DNA from: Anabaena sp. WA102
Lineage (GTDB): Bacteria > Cyanobacteriota > Cyanobacteriia > Cyanobacteriales > Nostocaceae
Reading direction: 5' to 3'
NCBI RefSeq assembly: GCF_001277295.1
Contig: NZ_CP011456.1
Span: forward strand, 2,604,001 to 2,668,000
Length of the DNA: 64,000 nucleotides
The position numbers and the translations under genes were made by a program. Below are positions 33,709-44,957 of this stretch, one piece after another. Under the pieces are notes generated by a model that saw only the letters and a program-made list of their open reading frames with translations, was not told the DNA's origin and did no database searches. Numbering within the stretch: position 1 is the stretch's first letter; each line of letters starts with the position of its first letter.

Positions 33709-34593
33709 ATGATCAAATATTTGATAGTTAATAAATTTTTGTTGAAGTTGCTTGTTTTAATTTGTAAGCTTTTTTTGGTATGGACGTTAGTATATTTTAC
33801 AATACCTCTAATTATTCTCACACCAGAAATTATTAATAATCCCGTTGGGAATTTTATCCTCACTTTGGTATTTTTGTGTTTACCATTTTTCCTCATATAT
33901 CTATTTGTAGATGAGGATATGAAAAAAATTTCCCATTTACTGGCTATACTAACAAACAATCAACGCTATTACCAAAAAATTCATCAATTTATTGCTTATA
34001 CAACTAGATATTTGATATTAATTATAATATGCTTCATGCCATTTTTATCTTTTTTTTCATCCTATCAAATTCAAAATTTGATTTATTGGCATCCTCAGCA
34101 TAGACAAGAGAATTATACTCAATTGAGTCAATATTTACAAGCTAAAAATTGGGAAGATGCTGCGAAAGAAACACAATCAGTAATGTTGAAAATTACTAAT
34201 AGAGAAAATAATAATTGGTTAAGTACCAGAGCTATTGAAACTTTTCCTTGTGAAGCTTTACAGAATATAGACAATTTGTGGTTAGATGCTAGTGAAAATA
34301 GATTTGGTTTTAGTGTCCAAACTAAAATTTGGAACCAAGAAAATAATGGTCAAATCAATTTTAATTATAAAATAGATCAGAAATTTCGTCAAAAAGTAGG
34401 ATGGAACCCAGAAAATATAACCCATATAGAATCTCATTTCCAATTATCCACAGATACCCCCATAGGATATTTACCCAAACCTGTAGGAACGTCTTTGGGA
34501 AAAGCCTGTGTGGGAAATTTAGATAGGCTTTGGTTTGGACAAGCAGTAGGCTGTTATCACAAGATATTTATTCGCATGAATGATTGTAAATAA
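33709..34593 (+). CDS. GUN4-domain membrane protein
   Basis: 294 residues. Three N-terminal hydrophobic spans (about 8-31, 45-67 and 97-115) anchor the protein. The C-terminal part, from about 135, is a GUN4 domain: LSQYLQAKNWEDAAKETQSV, IETFPCEALQNIDNLWL, ENRFGFSVQTKIW, VGWNPENI and PIGYLPKPVG. GUN4 binds protoporphyrin and activates Mg-chelatase in chlorophyll synthesis. Cyanobacteria also carry several GUN4-domain paralogues with other partners, including membrane-anchored ones, so a direct role in chlorophyll synthesis is not certain. Confidence 0.85.
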   Translation: MIKYLIVNKFLLKLLVLICKLFLVWTLVYFTIPLIILTPEIINNPVGNFILTLVFLCLPFFLIYLFVDEDMKKISHLLAILTNNQRYYQKIHQFIAYTTRYLILIIICFMPFLSFFSSYQIQNLIYWHPQHRQENYTQLSQYLQAKNWEDAAKETQSVMLKITNRENNNWLSTRAIETFPCEALQNIDNLWLDASENRFGFSVQTKIWNQENNGQINFNYKIDQKFRQKVGWNPENITHIESHFQLSTDTPIGYLPKPVGTSLGKACVGNLDRLWFGQAVGCYHKIFIRMNDCK

Positions 34594-34733
34594 AATAAAT
34601 GCTATATTTGGGGTAGGGAACAAACCAAGAATACAGATATCTTTGTTTGTTCTCAAAATTTTAAATTAGTTTTGCTCAGATAATTATTGAATTCAGATTG
34701 TGTTAAAATAACTATTTTTCGGAACTTCACTAA

Positions 34734-34841
34734 ATGCGTAATCCACAAAAGAACCACATTAAAATTGATCCAGCCACCCTGGTTCTAATTGGGTCTGCTT
34801 TGATACTATTACCACTACTACTCGCTGGCTTTTTGGGGTAA
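34734..34841 (+). CDS. Tiny membrane protein, unidentified
   Basis: 35-residue ORF beginning MRNPQKNHIKIDPATLVLIG and ending LLPLLLAGFLG. A basic head and one transmembrane helix (about residues 15-34). A hairpin followed by a run of eight T lies 22 bp downstream, which supports a real short transcription unit. Not recognised as a named subunit. Confidence 0.5.
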   Translation: MRNPQKNHIKIDPATLVLIGSALILLPLLLAGFLG

Positions 34842-34862
34842 TTATCTATCCACAAAATTAAA

Positions 34863-34913
34863 AGTTGGTTATTTCCATTAACTGAAAATAACCATCAACT
34901 AGGAGTTTTTTTT
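34863..34913 (+). terminator. Rho-independent terminator after the tiny ORF
   Basis: Inverted repeat AGTTGGTTATTT / AAATAACCATCAACT with small bulges, then GGAGTTTTTTTT. Lies right after the 34734-34841 ORF. Confidence 0.6.
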
Positions 34914-34921
34914 CGTAACAT

Positions 34922-35110
34922 TTAAATATCAACATTGATATTTTCTATCTGTCTAGCTGCTTTATCCCACAGTTTTGCAGATTCTTCATCATTCCAGTGA
35001 GTTCTCAGATTTTCCGCTTTTTTATGGCATATTCGCTCTAGCATCTCTAAAATTGCCGCTAGTGTCAACTGATCAACTAATCCCTCTAAAATACTCATGT
35101 ATTCTTTCAT
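34922..35110 (-). CDS. Small conserved-looking soluble protein, function unknown
   Basis: 62 residues beginning MKEYMSILEGLVDQLTLAAI. Fully helical composition, with a charged pattern (MLERICHKKAENLRTHWNDE) and no membrane segment. AAGGGGG lies about 8 bases upstream of the ATG. No domain recognised. It stands alone between a terminator and a 297-bp non-coding stretch. Confidence 0.55.
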   Translation of the reverse strand: MKEYMSILEGLVDQLTLAAILEMLERICHKKAENLRTHWNDEESAKLWDKAARQIENINVDI

Positions 35111-35407
35111 AACAGATACCCCCTTTAATTTCTACTGAAAACTGAAAGAACCCTCCCTACCTTCTGTGTTAAAAAACGACACAAGAATTAGAAATTCTCG
35201 TCAATTAGTTCTGACTTTTATATTATCAACCCAATGATTTATAGAGGATGCAACTCTTCTTAATTCTCTACATTTGCGGTTACGTAGGTTGTGTTCAGCA
35301 AAGTAATATAATAGCTGAGGTATTTCCAGAAATATTGCCTTAAAACCCAAAAAATGAGATGCTTAAGGTGTATAAAACTGGAAATTGGGTTTATTCTTCA
35401 GATAAAT
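35111..35407. other. Non-coding spacer
   Basis: 297 bp between the small minus-strand gene and the end of the truncated helicase. No ORF, hairpin or repeat of note was seen. Confidence 0.5.
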
Positions 35408-36067
35408 CTATAAGTTTTGTGTCATCTGCAAAAACTCCGCAAACAAAGGTTCTCCAAAATTCATTAATCTCAGAGAAGGTATTTCATCAAACATATCTGG
35501 GTAAAAAGTAATCATGTATTCCCGGTTTTTATAGGTAAGTAGCCACGTTTTTTCGTCTTTTAGCTGAAAAATCACCCCAGTAGATTTTAAAATTGTTGAT
35601 GTGGTAAATAAATGTTCAATGCTTTCTGGTGTAAAAGGAGTAGGTGGAATAGGCTTTTGAATTTCCGCTAAATCAGCATCTAAATCCATTGTTAGCATTG
35701 CTTCAATTCCTGGGCGGAGAGGTGCATTTAATACCGAGTCAAACTCAGACATCAACACATCCTCTTCTTCTGGATCTGCACTCATCGCAGCTTGTTCAAT
35801 GAAAGTGGGAACTTTAGCTAAAATGGGTTGGAGATTACCAACAACTGTAGCAAAGGCGTTAATGCGATCGCGCAATTTTCTATAAACTTTTGCTTCTACA
35901 GTGCCATCATAATAAAAATTGTGAATGCGGACAGTTTCATACCTTTGTCCAATTCTATCAATTCTGCCAATTCTTTGTTCCACACGCATGGGATTCCAGG
36001 GCATATCATAATTGATTAATACCCCACAATTTTGCAAGTTTAACCCTTCTGACGCAGATTCACCCAC
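35408..36067 (-). pseudogene. 5'-truncated SNF2-type helicase (C-terminal part)
   Basis: About 219 codons remain. SASEGLNLQNCGVLINYDMP and the motif VI sequence VEQRIGRIDRIGQ identify the second RecA-like half of an SNF2/RapA-type helicase; the following ~170 residues are the normal C-terminal tail. The Walker A half is missing. The frame is cut exactly where a dispersed repeat begins (about 36062). Such helicases accompany restriction-like systems (for example DISARM DrmD) or transcription recycling, but with most of the gene lost this cannot be decided. No partner genes lie nearby. Confidence 0.75.
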
Positions 36068-36256
36068 ATCCTCAAAATCCTTTAATCCTGATTCTCACAA
36101 ATAAACCGATCCTGTACATCCTCTAATCCTGGAAATCCTGATTCAGACAAAAAAATATCAAACACAAACCCACATCCTCAAAATCCTTTAATCCTGATTC
36201 TCACAAATAAACCGATCCTGTACATCCTCTAATCCTGGAAATCCTGATTCAGACAA
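36062..36256 (-). repeat. Two tandem ~107-bp dispersed repeats
   Basis: Two nearly identical units, each with CCCACATCCTCAAAATCC, a central AAACCGATCCTGTACATCC and the core ATCCTGATTCAGACAA (inverse of TTGTCTGAATCAGGAT). The same core family builds the arrays at 4-10, 51-52 and 54 kb. The left unit truncates the helicase gene. Confidence 0.85.
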
Positions 36257-36859
36257 TTATTCCTGCTTAATTGCACTGATTAAAATTCCTAAAATCTTTT
36301 TTACATCCTTGATATAATATTCAGTTAAATCAATAGAAACTACTTTATCTTCTAACTTCAAAAACTGCCAAATAGTACCGATAGTTACAGCACCATAAAC
36401 AATTTTAATCTGATTTTGTTTCTGTTCATTAAATAATTGAGCAGCCAACATTTCAGCTATACATTGAGCCAAACCGGATTTCAAGTTTTCATTTTTACTT
36501 TCTACCAATGTAATTACAGGTGCGCGGACAAAAAGCTGTTCTTTAGAAAGACTAATCAGAAAATCGCAAAAACCATTTAACCCTTGTTGATTATCTACAT
36601 TAAAATCCACCCCAGAAAATAAACTGATTTCATTATTTAACTTTCTTCTTACTTCCAGTAAAATTGGACTAATTATCATCTCAGAACGGGCTTTTTCTGT
36701 ATTAATTGAAACAGCTAAATCAACATTTTCCTTGAGGATTGTTCTTAGTAAATCACTAGATTCTTCCTCTGGAACATCTCCAAATAATCCTGATACTTCG
36801 TTTAATGTCAATTCAAATTTTTGGATAATTTCACTTAATTTAAAATCACTGTAAGCCAT
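36257..36859 (-). CDS. PD-(D/E)XK-like nuclease-fold protein, function unknown
   Basis: 200 residues. The pattern LNGFCDFLIS, then VITLVESKNE and GLAQCIAEMLAAQLFNEQ, matches the Asp ... Glu-x-Lys ... Gln core of restriction-endonuclease-like folds found in many uncharacterised cyanobacterial proteins. The N-terminal 60 residues are helical. It ends 1 bp from the dispersed repeat. Nothing in the neighbourhood (DUF29-type genes) points to a process; it may be part of a former mobile or defence region. Confidence 0.6.
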   Translation of the reverse strand: MAYSDFKLSEIIQKFELTLNEVSGLFGDVPEEESSDLLRTILKENVDLAVSINTEKARSEMIISPILLEVRRKLNNEISLFSGVDFNVDNQQGLNGFCDFLISLSKEQLFVRAPVITLVESKNENLKSGLAQCIAEMLAAQLFNEQKQNQIKIVYGAVTIGTIWQFLKLEDKVVSIDLTEYYIKDVKKILGILISAIKQE

Positions 36860-36929
36860 CTTTATTACCTTTAATTAATTAAGTAGGTGAACACAATAAA
36901 ACCAAACTGTGTAAAGAAACGTAAAATCG

Positions 36930-36976
36930 CCCAAACCCTCTTCACTCTTGCCTCTTGCCTCTTGCCTTTTGCCTTG
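36930..36976 (-). repeat. Heptamer repeat (CTCTTGC)
   Basis: Tandem CTCTTGC 7-mers (about four copies) in the gap between two small minus-strand genes. A typical Nostocales short tandem repeat. Confidence 0.6.
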
Positions 36977-37034
36977 CCATAACGACAATTTTCAACGCCA
37001 ACCTACTTACACCACAGTCAACAGTTAACAAACC

Positions 37035-37340
37035 TCAATCTCCTAATAATACCCTAATCGCTTTTAAAGCTTGACTACGCTTCCCATTACTAATCTTAGC
37101 AAACCAGTAATGGGATTCCTCATAACTCATTGCTTTGATACCTTGGGCAATATTAGCAATTCTTTCAGGTTTAGAAAGTGGTTGAATCGTCTGAAATAAC
37201 AAAGCTAAATTTATACCCGTTTCCTCAGTTAAAACATAAGGACTTTGGCGATTATGACTTAATGTTTTTGGGTCATAATTATTGGCTTTCAAACAATCAT
37301 AAATCGCCTGTTTTACCTGAATTAAAGCATTACCCTGCAA
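37035..37340 (-). CDS. Small cyanobacterial protein (DUF7680-like)
   Basis: 101 residues beginning MQGNALIQVKQAIYDCLKAN. It contains PYVLTEETGINLALLFQTIQPLSKPERI and ends ISNGKRSQALKAIRVLLG, a pattern I associate with small cyanobacterial DUF7680 proteins. No catalytic motif is visible. It lies between the nuclease-fold gene and a DUF29 gene, all on the minus strand. Confidence 0.6.
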   Translation of the reverse strand: MQGNALIQVKQAIYDCLKANNYDPKTLSHNRQSPYVLTEETGINLALLFQTIQPLSKPERIANIAQGIKAMSYEESHYWFAKISNGKRSQALKAIRVLLGD

Positions 37341-37373
37341 TGACTGTAAATATTTTTGTCCAATTACTTAGTA

Positions 37374-37847
37374 TTATAACATATCTCCATAAAAATCCTC
37401 ATCTAGTAACTGTTCTAAACTAAAAGGTAAATCAAGAGGATATTCTGATTCATCTGGTTTTCTCACTCCCAATTTTGCATTTTTACTTTCTTTAATTGCC
37501 AGTTTTCTAGCATCAGCATAAGCTATAGAAATTACTTCATGCAGATAATTTTTAAAAGAAGGATTTTCTTGTAAATCTTTTTTAATTCTAAAACGATGTT
37601 CAGTAATAGAACTGTACCAACTTCCTTTCATCATTTCAGGAGCATCAGCTTGAACAGTTAACTTGAGTAAGTGAGCAATTAAAATTGTTAAATTACTCAA
37701 GAAAGACCGTTTTTCCGATTTACCCATATCATCCAGTTCTAATAATAAATGTTCCCAATCAACATCATGAAAATGTTTTTCTTTGATTTGTGTAATGATA
37801 GTTTCTCTCCAAAGATTAAAATCTTGTTCATATAGTTGATGGTTCAT
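37374..37847 (-). CDS. DUF29 family protein
   Basis: 157 residues. The N-terminal LYEQDFNLWRETIITQIKEK, DWEHLLLELDDMGKSEKRS and LTILIAHLLKLTVQ are typical of the DUF29 family, which is greatly expanded in cyanobacteria. The C-terminal CPFSLEQLLDEDFYG-like tail (PFSLEQLLDEDFYGD) is also characteristic. The function of the family is not established; some members lie in toxin-antitoxin-like contexts. A related but different member lies at 49810. Confidence 0.85.
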   Translation of the reverse strand: MNHQLYEQDFNLWRETIITQIKEKHFHDVDWEHLLLELDDMGKSEKRSFLSNLTILIAHLLKLTVQADAPEMMKGSWYSSITEHRFRIKKDLQENPSFKNYLHEVISIAYADARKLAIKESKNAKLGVRKPDESEYPLDLPFSLEQLLDEDFYGDML

Positions 37848-37920
37848 ATAGCTCTATCCACTAAATCAAAAGCATAACTTACCAATTATAACATTTCTCC
37901 TCTCTTTGCGTCTCTGCGTG

Positions 37921-37952
37921 AAAAAAAGGACGAACTAAAAAGCTCGTCCTAA
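37921..37952 (-). terminator. Rho-independent terminator of the chlL-chlN run
   Basis: On the minus strand: AGGACGAGC-loop-GTTCGTCCT followed by seven T, starting about 25 bp after the chlN stop. Confidence 0.85.
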
Positions 37953-37975
37953 AATTGCCGAATAAAACGCAAAAT

Positions 37976-39394
<1,419 letters not shown>

Positions 39395-39420
39395 TTAATT
39401 TTTTTTAACTTGGAAAGTAG

Positions 39421-39515
39421 ATGGTTGGTGATTGGTGATTGGTGATTGATGATTGGGTTATTCATTTCCCCCTACTTTCTTCCCTGTCACCTGTCACCTG
39501 TCACCTGTCACCTAA
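39421..39515 (-). repeat. Two heptamer repeat tracts in the DUF5331-chlN gap
   Basis: GGTGATT-type 7-mers at 39424-39455 and CACCTGT-type 7-mers at 39484-39512 fill most of the 150-bp gap. Two unrelated heptamers side by side. Confidence 0.7.
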
Positions 39516-39531
39516 ATTCTGCTTTCAACAA

Positions 39532-40338
39532 TTAATTGTTAGGGAAGAGACGAGCCATTTCTGATTCATTAAAAACTTCAGATGGTAGTTCTTCCAAATT
39601 GTCGTCACCATTATGCAGCGAAGTTTCATCACCCCAGATGTCTGAAACTACATTATCAAATCCATTTTCTTCAGATGTATTTAGTTCATCCAAAGAATTA
39701 TCTTCAGATAGATTCAGTCCACTAAAAGCATTTTCGGTCATTTCCCCAAAAGCATTATCAGGTATCTCTCCAAAAGCGTCTTCATCACTTAAAGACATCG
39801 GATTAAAGGAGGTATGACCAAAATCACCCATTGCTTCTAATCTGGATGATGCTTCTGAGTGATGGGAAACACCTTCATCGGATAAAGAAATACCACCAAA
39901 ACCTTCATGATCTCTATCTATAGCCCAAGTGGCTTGCGTCTCGTTTCCCAAATTATTCAGATTGATCCCAGTGACTGAGAAAGATTCTGATTCAGGCATA
40001 TCTGCCACCACAGCCGACAGACGAGAGTACATTTCTGGTTCTACTGTGGGGCTGAGACGATTACCAAGGGCAATATCAGGGTCAAAATGCAAATCCAGAA
40101 CTTCAATTAAAATATCCGCATCTGGATTCAGTTTGGCAAAGGGGAACATTAGCTGGGCTAATTTTGGTTCTAGAGCATTGATGACTCCCAGGATGAGGTA
40201 AGAAGACGGACGCTTGCCGCCATCAGGGGTATAAACTGATTCAACAGTCATTTGGAGCGTAATCCATTCACGATTGGCTTGAAAGAATTGCAGCCACTTT
40301 TGTTTGATCGAATCGGTAAAACTATCAAAGAAAGCCAT
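39532..40338 (-). CDS. DUF5331 protein between chlL and chlN
   Basis: 268 residues. The N-terminal ~115 residues (MAFFDSFTDSIKQKWLQFFQ, PSSYLILGVINALEPKLAQL) are the DUF5331 domain, found in cyanobacteria beside the chl genes. The C-terminal half is acidic and low-complexity, with repeated (D/E)(D/N)AFGE and LSEDNSL-type units and a basic-free tail ending ARLFPNN. Its position, 26 bp after chlL, suggests a helper or regulator of the dark reductase. No enzymatic motif is present. Confidence in identity is good, in function low. Confidence 0.8.
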   Translation of the reverse strand: MAFFDSFTDSIKQKWLQFFQANREWITLQMTVESVYTPDGGKRPSSYLILGVINALEPKLAQLMFPFAKLNPDADILIEVLDLHFDPDIALGNRLSPTVEPEMYSRLSAVVADMPESESFSVTGINLNNLGNETQATWAIDRDHEGFGGISLSDEGVSHHSEASSRLEAMGDFGHTSFNPMSLSDEDAFGEIPDNAFGEMTENAFSGLNLSEDNSLDELNTSEENGFDNVVSDIWGDETSLHNGDDNLEELPSEVFNESEMARLFPNN

Positions 40339-40364
40339 AAGTCCATCCTGAGAGGTAAAATGTT

Positions 40365-41878
<1,514 letters not shown>

Positions 41879-42127
41879 ATGACTAAAAAACAAAAATTTC
41901 CTTACTTGCTGGGTTCTAAATGGACTGCACAGAAAAAAGTTGATGGTTGGCGACATTTTCAGGTTGTTAACCGCAAAAATCAGGGTAAATGGGTATATGC
42001 GGAAATGGTAGCAGCTTGTGATCCTCAAGTACGCTTTTGGTTAAATGCTAAATTATTACAAGATAATTCCCAATGGTACGCTGGTTGGCAAACCTTACAA
42101 GAAATAAACTCTATCGAAAACCATTAA
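41879..42127 (+). CDS. Small Trp-rich protein (TIGR02450 family)
   Basis: 82 residues. Typical pattern LLGSKWTAQKKVDGWRHFQV, KGKWVYAEMVAACD-like (GKWVYAEMVAACDPQVRFW) and final NSQWYAGWQTLQE; Trp is unusually frequent. Members are short cytosolic proteins of unknown role in cyanobacteria and marine proteobacteria. The ATG sits right after ATGACAACTGACAA heptamer-like sequence, with no clear ribosome-binding site. Convergent with the split kinase. Confidence 0.8.
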   Translation: MTKKQKFPYLLGSKWTAQKKVDGWRHFQVVNRKNQGKWVYAEMVAACDPQVRFWLNAKLLQDNSQWYAGWQTLQEINSIENH

Positions 42128-42150
42128 TTCCCTCTTGCCTCTTGCCTCTT

Positions 42151-43656
42151 CTAAACCATCAATGGTTGTTGATACAGTGGCACAGTGAAAGTCACTGTTG
42201 AACCAAGTCCCTCACCTAGACTATAAAAATGTACCTCACCACCCATTGCTTCTATGAGCTTTTGGGATATTGTGAGTCCTAAACCTGTACCACCATAGTG
42301 ACGAGTCCGAGAACCATCAATTTGAGAAAATAATTGAAATAGTTTATCTTGCTTATCTAAGGAAACACCAATACCTGTGTCAACAACGCGAACTTTGACT
42401 GTTGTAGGGTGTTTTTTTGGTATTAAATCAGCACTGATAGTAATACCACCTTCATGGGTAAATTTAATAGCATTACCTACTAAATTTAGCATTACTTGTA
42501 ATAATCTCTTATAGTTGCCTTGAACAATAATTGCATCAGAAATTGCAGGCATTTCCATGTGAAAACTAATATTTTTCACCTCCGCTTGCTGACGGGTAAA
42601 GCCTTCAACGTCATCAAATAATTCTTTGAGATTGACTGGTGAACAGTCTAATTCCATTTTACCTGCTTCAATTTTAGCAAAGTCCAAAATATCATTGAGG
42701 ATATTTAACAGATGCAAAGATAATTCATGAGCTTCTAAAATAAACTCATGTTGTTCTTGAGCATCATCTGTAACTCCTTCTAAAATTAGCTTTAAGAAGC
42801 CAATCATGCCATTGAGAGGAGTCCGAATTTCGTGGGAGACATTAGCCAGAAATTCGCTTTTTAAGCGAGAAACTTCTTCAGCTTTTTGTCGGGATTCTTC
42901 TAGTTCTTGATATAAAGTAGCATGAGCGATCGCTGTTCCTAACTGATCTGCCACTTCCCTGGCTAATTCTAATTCTGCTTGTGTTAGTGGATGGCATTCA
43001 TCAACAAAACTAAGAGCAGCTAAACCATTAGCTTTGTCTTTGTAACAAGTCGCAACAACCAGAGATTGAGACTGTGGAGATTGGTGATTAAATGAAACTG
43101 CCATCACCACAGGCTCTAAAGTCGCTAATGCTTGAGCAAAAGCCGGCTCAGAAGATATATCTATTTCTGAGTCAAGAATAGAAATTTGCTCTGGTTGATG
43201 ATACTCCGCAATTACCTGAACCTTGGTATTAGCGGGTTGATAAGGGCAAATAATACAGCGTTCTAGGTTGAGTCTTTTTCCCAAGCTATCAACTGTTTGT
43301 TGCCAAATAACATCTAAATCCAGTGTCCGACGAATATTTCTGGTGATTTTGTTTAATAACTTCTGATGTCGCTGCAATCGTAAAGCTAACTCAAGCGCTG
43401 TTGGCGGTTTAAGTGCCTGATTCACATCTTGAGGATTAATTTTTGATGGTAACAACCTACCTATTACCAAAACTGTAGTTGTGGGCTGACCAAATTGCGG
43501 CAGAATCGGCGTAATTGTCAATTCCAACTCTAATAATTCGATATTTGGGCATTTAAACCAGTATTTCACCCTTTCCGGCACAGAACTGCTCAAAATCCGG
43601 TGTAAATTTTCTAGATAAACAACCTTATCTACTGGAGCAAAGCTATCATTTTCATA
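42151..43656 (-). pseudogene. Sensor histidine kinase, C-terminal part of a split gene
   Basis: About 501 codons. In frame from 43656 the end of a PAS-like region (YENDSFAPVDKVVYLENLHR), then a GAF domain (about LDLDVIWQQTVDSLGKRLNLER to IAHATLY), HisKA with the phospho-acceptor His in FLANVSHEIRTPLNGMIGF, and the HATPase: LNLVGNAIKF, VVDTGIGV and GGTGLGLTISQKL. Downstream response unknown. The N-terminal 68 codons lie on the other side of a 388-bp insertion. A shorter kinase might still start at the TTG at 43593 but would lack the sensor. No response regulator is next to it. Confidence 0.88.
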
Positions 43657-44044
43657 AGAATACCCGGTAAGTGGGAAACGAGCGCGTCTTTAGACCTGAG
43701 AGGGAAACGACACGAGCGGTTTTAACCGCTGTGGATATTAAAATTGAAACCAGATTTTTGATTGGAACCTGGAAACCAACTCCCATTTCTGGGGTAATGT
43801 TAGCTAGATGCCTCCGGCACGCTGGCGCGAACGACCTGTTATAAGAGCTTGCTTGAGCTTGCAACACTGTTCCAGTGACCTTAGAACTGTTTAATTACAA
43901 GCGACAGAGCGGGGAACTAGCTTCGCATTCCGAGGTGTCGTGACTCAAATAACGGCTACCCTTCGACAACGCTCAGGGTGGTCTGGTCAGTACGGCTTGC
44001 TTAATTACTCTTGCAAGCCCAGTCCCTTTAGGGCTGGGTTACTG
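43657..44044. mobile_element. 388-bp non-coding insertion splitting the sensor kinase
   Basis: Removing exactly these bases joins DVLS to YENDSF and restores one 569-residue frame (388 is not a multiple of three, so the fit is informative). One end has a hairpin AAGCCCAGTCCC-TTTA-GGGCTGGGTT with one bulged base; an inner hairpin is AGCGGTTTTAACCGCT. There is no transposase. Bulged terminal hairpins and absence of target duplication are typical of IS200/IS605-related elements, and the dense structure could be an omega-RNA/HEARO-like RNA. The class is not proven. Confidence 0.6.
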
Positions 44045-44248
44045 ACTGAGGACATCAACTATCTTCTGGGGATCACACTCTAAGTATTGGCTGTGTTGCC
44101 AATAAAAAGTCAAATAGCGTCCAGAGGCATCTTGAGTATATACTAACTCTGCTCCCAGAGTTGCTGATGAGCGATCGCTCATAAAATTACTAGATTCCAG
44201 ATTTTGAGAAATTAAATTCGGAAATTGGCTATTGCCACTAATAGTCAT
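44045..44248 (-). pseudogene. Sensor histidine kinase, N-terminal fragment of the split gene
   Basis: 68 codons, beginning MTISGNSQFPNLISQNLESS. GAELVYTQDASGRYLTFYWQ and YLECDPQKIVD form the first half of a PAS domain. The frame runs one codon into the insertion and stops. In phase with the part at 42151-43656 once the insertion is removed. An HIP1 octamer lies inside. The start is the first Met; no ribosome-binding site stands out. Confidence 0.8.
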
Positions 44249-44422
44249 TAATCGAGTTGGATAGACAAAAAGCTTTCCACCGTACTTATACTAAAGCTAA
44301 TTAAATTCTGGCATAAACTTTTACAGGTTTTACATTTTTCAAGGGTAGATTTTTGACTTTTCTGGCATTTAAGAGATTAATTTTTACATTTCTTATTATT
44401 AGCTGATACCTGTCAAGTCGGT

Positions 44423-44659
44423 TTAATCATTCCATTCACCACGGGGGGGAACAGGTGTTCGTAGAGGGGTACGTGTTAACTCATCATCTCTATTAAAATC
44501 ACCCCGTAACCATTGACGGATAGCCACCTCAATCACCTTACTGGGATCATTAGTTAGATGTTGAATTTGCTCTATCAATTCAGAATCTAGATTAAGAGCG
44601 ATTTCTGTCTTCTCAGTGCGTTTTTTATCTGCACTGTTGGGTTGTTCCTGCATATTCAT
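44423..44659 (-). CDS. Small protein with RHH-like centre, function unknown
   Basis: 78 residues. EIALNLDSELIEQIQHLTND followed by PSKVIEVAIRQWLRGD resembles a ribbon-helix-helix DNA-binding core (a strand with alternating hydrophobics, then two helices), as found in antitoxins. The tail RTPLRTPVPPRGEWND is extended and Pro/Arg-rich. No toxin gene is adjacent. A second ATG six bases in (44653) is also possible. I do not recognise a named family. Confidence 0.6.
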   Translation of the reverse strand: MNMQEQPNSADKKRTEKTEIALNLDSELIEQIQHLTNDPSKVIEVAIRQWLRGDFNRDDELTRTPLRTPVPPRGEWND

Positions 44660-44957
44660 GGGTTTAAATACTCTGAAATAGGTTTATTGAAACTGTTTTT
44701 CAGCAGTCATGATATTTATAATTGAGTCTATCCAATTGTAAACTGCTGAGTCATCAATACTGGGAGCTAGAAATAGATTCTAAATAATAGCGTAAGTTGT
44801 CATAGCAGAGAACGGGGAAGAGGTAATGGGTAATGGGTAATTAATTTTTGCTTCCTGCCTGTTCCCTGTTCCCTGTTCCTTGGACTTCTGCTGTTTGTGT
44901 TAAAATACATGAAGTAAATAGCTTTCACTTTGGTTTGCTTTAGAGCAAAGATGGTAT
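44660..44957. other. Spacer upstream of lepA with heptamer tracts
   Basis: 298 bp without a gene. Contains GGTAATG units near 44825 and inverse GTTCCCT heptamers at 44858-44880. Presumably carries the lepA promoter. Confidence 0.5.

Noticed and set aside
36257..37847. A toxin-antitoxin or restriction operon from the nuclease-fold, DUF7680-like and DUF29 genes
   Set aside because: The gaps are 170 bp and 33 bp with heptamer repeats between, there is no coupling, and none has a clear toxin motif; the grouping is not supported.
43652..43867. 71-codon minus-strand ORF within the kinase insertion
   Set aside because: It crosses hairpins and the insertion border and resembles no protein family; the element looks non-coding.
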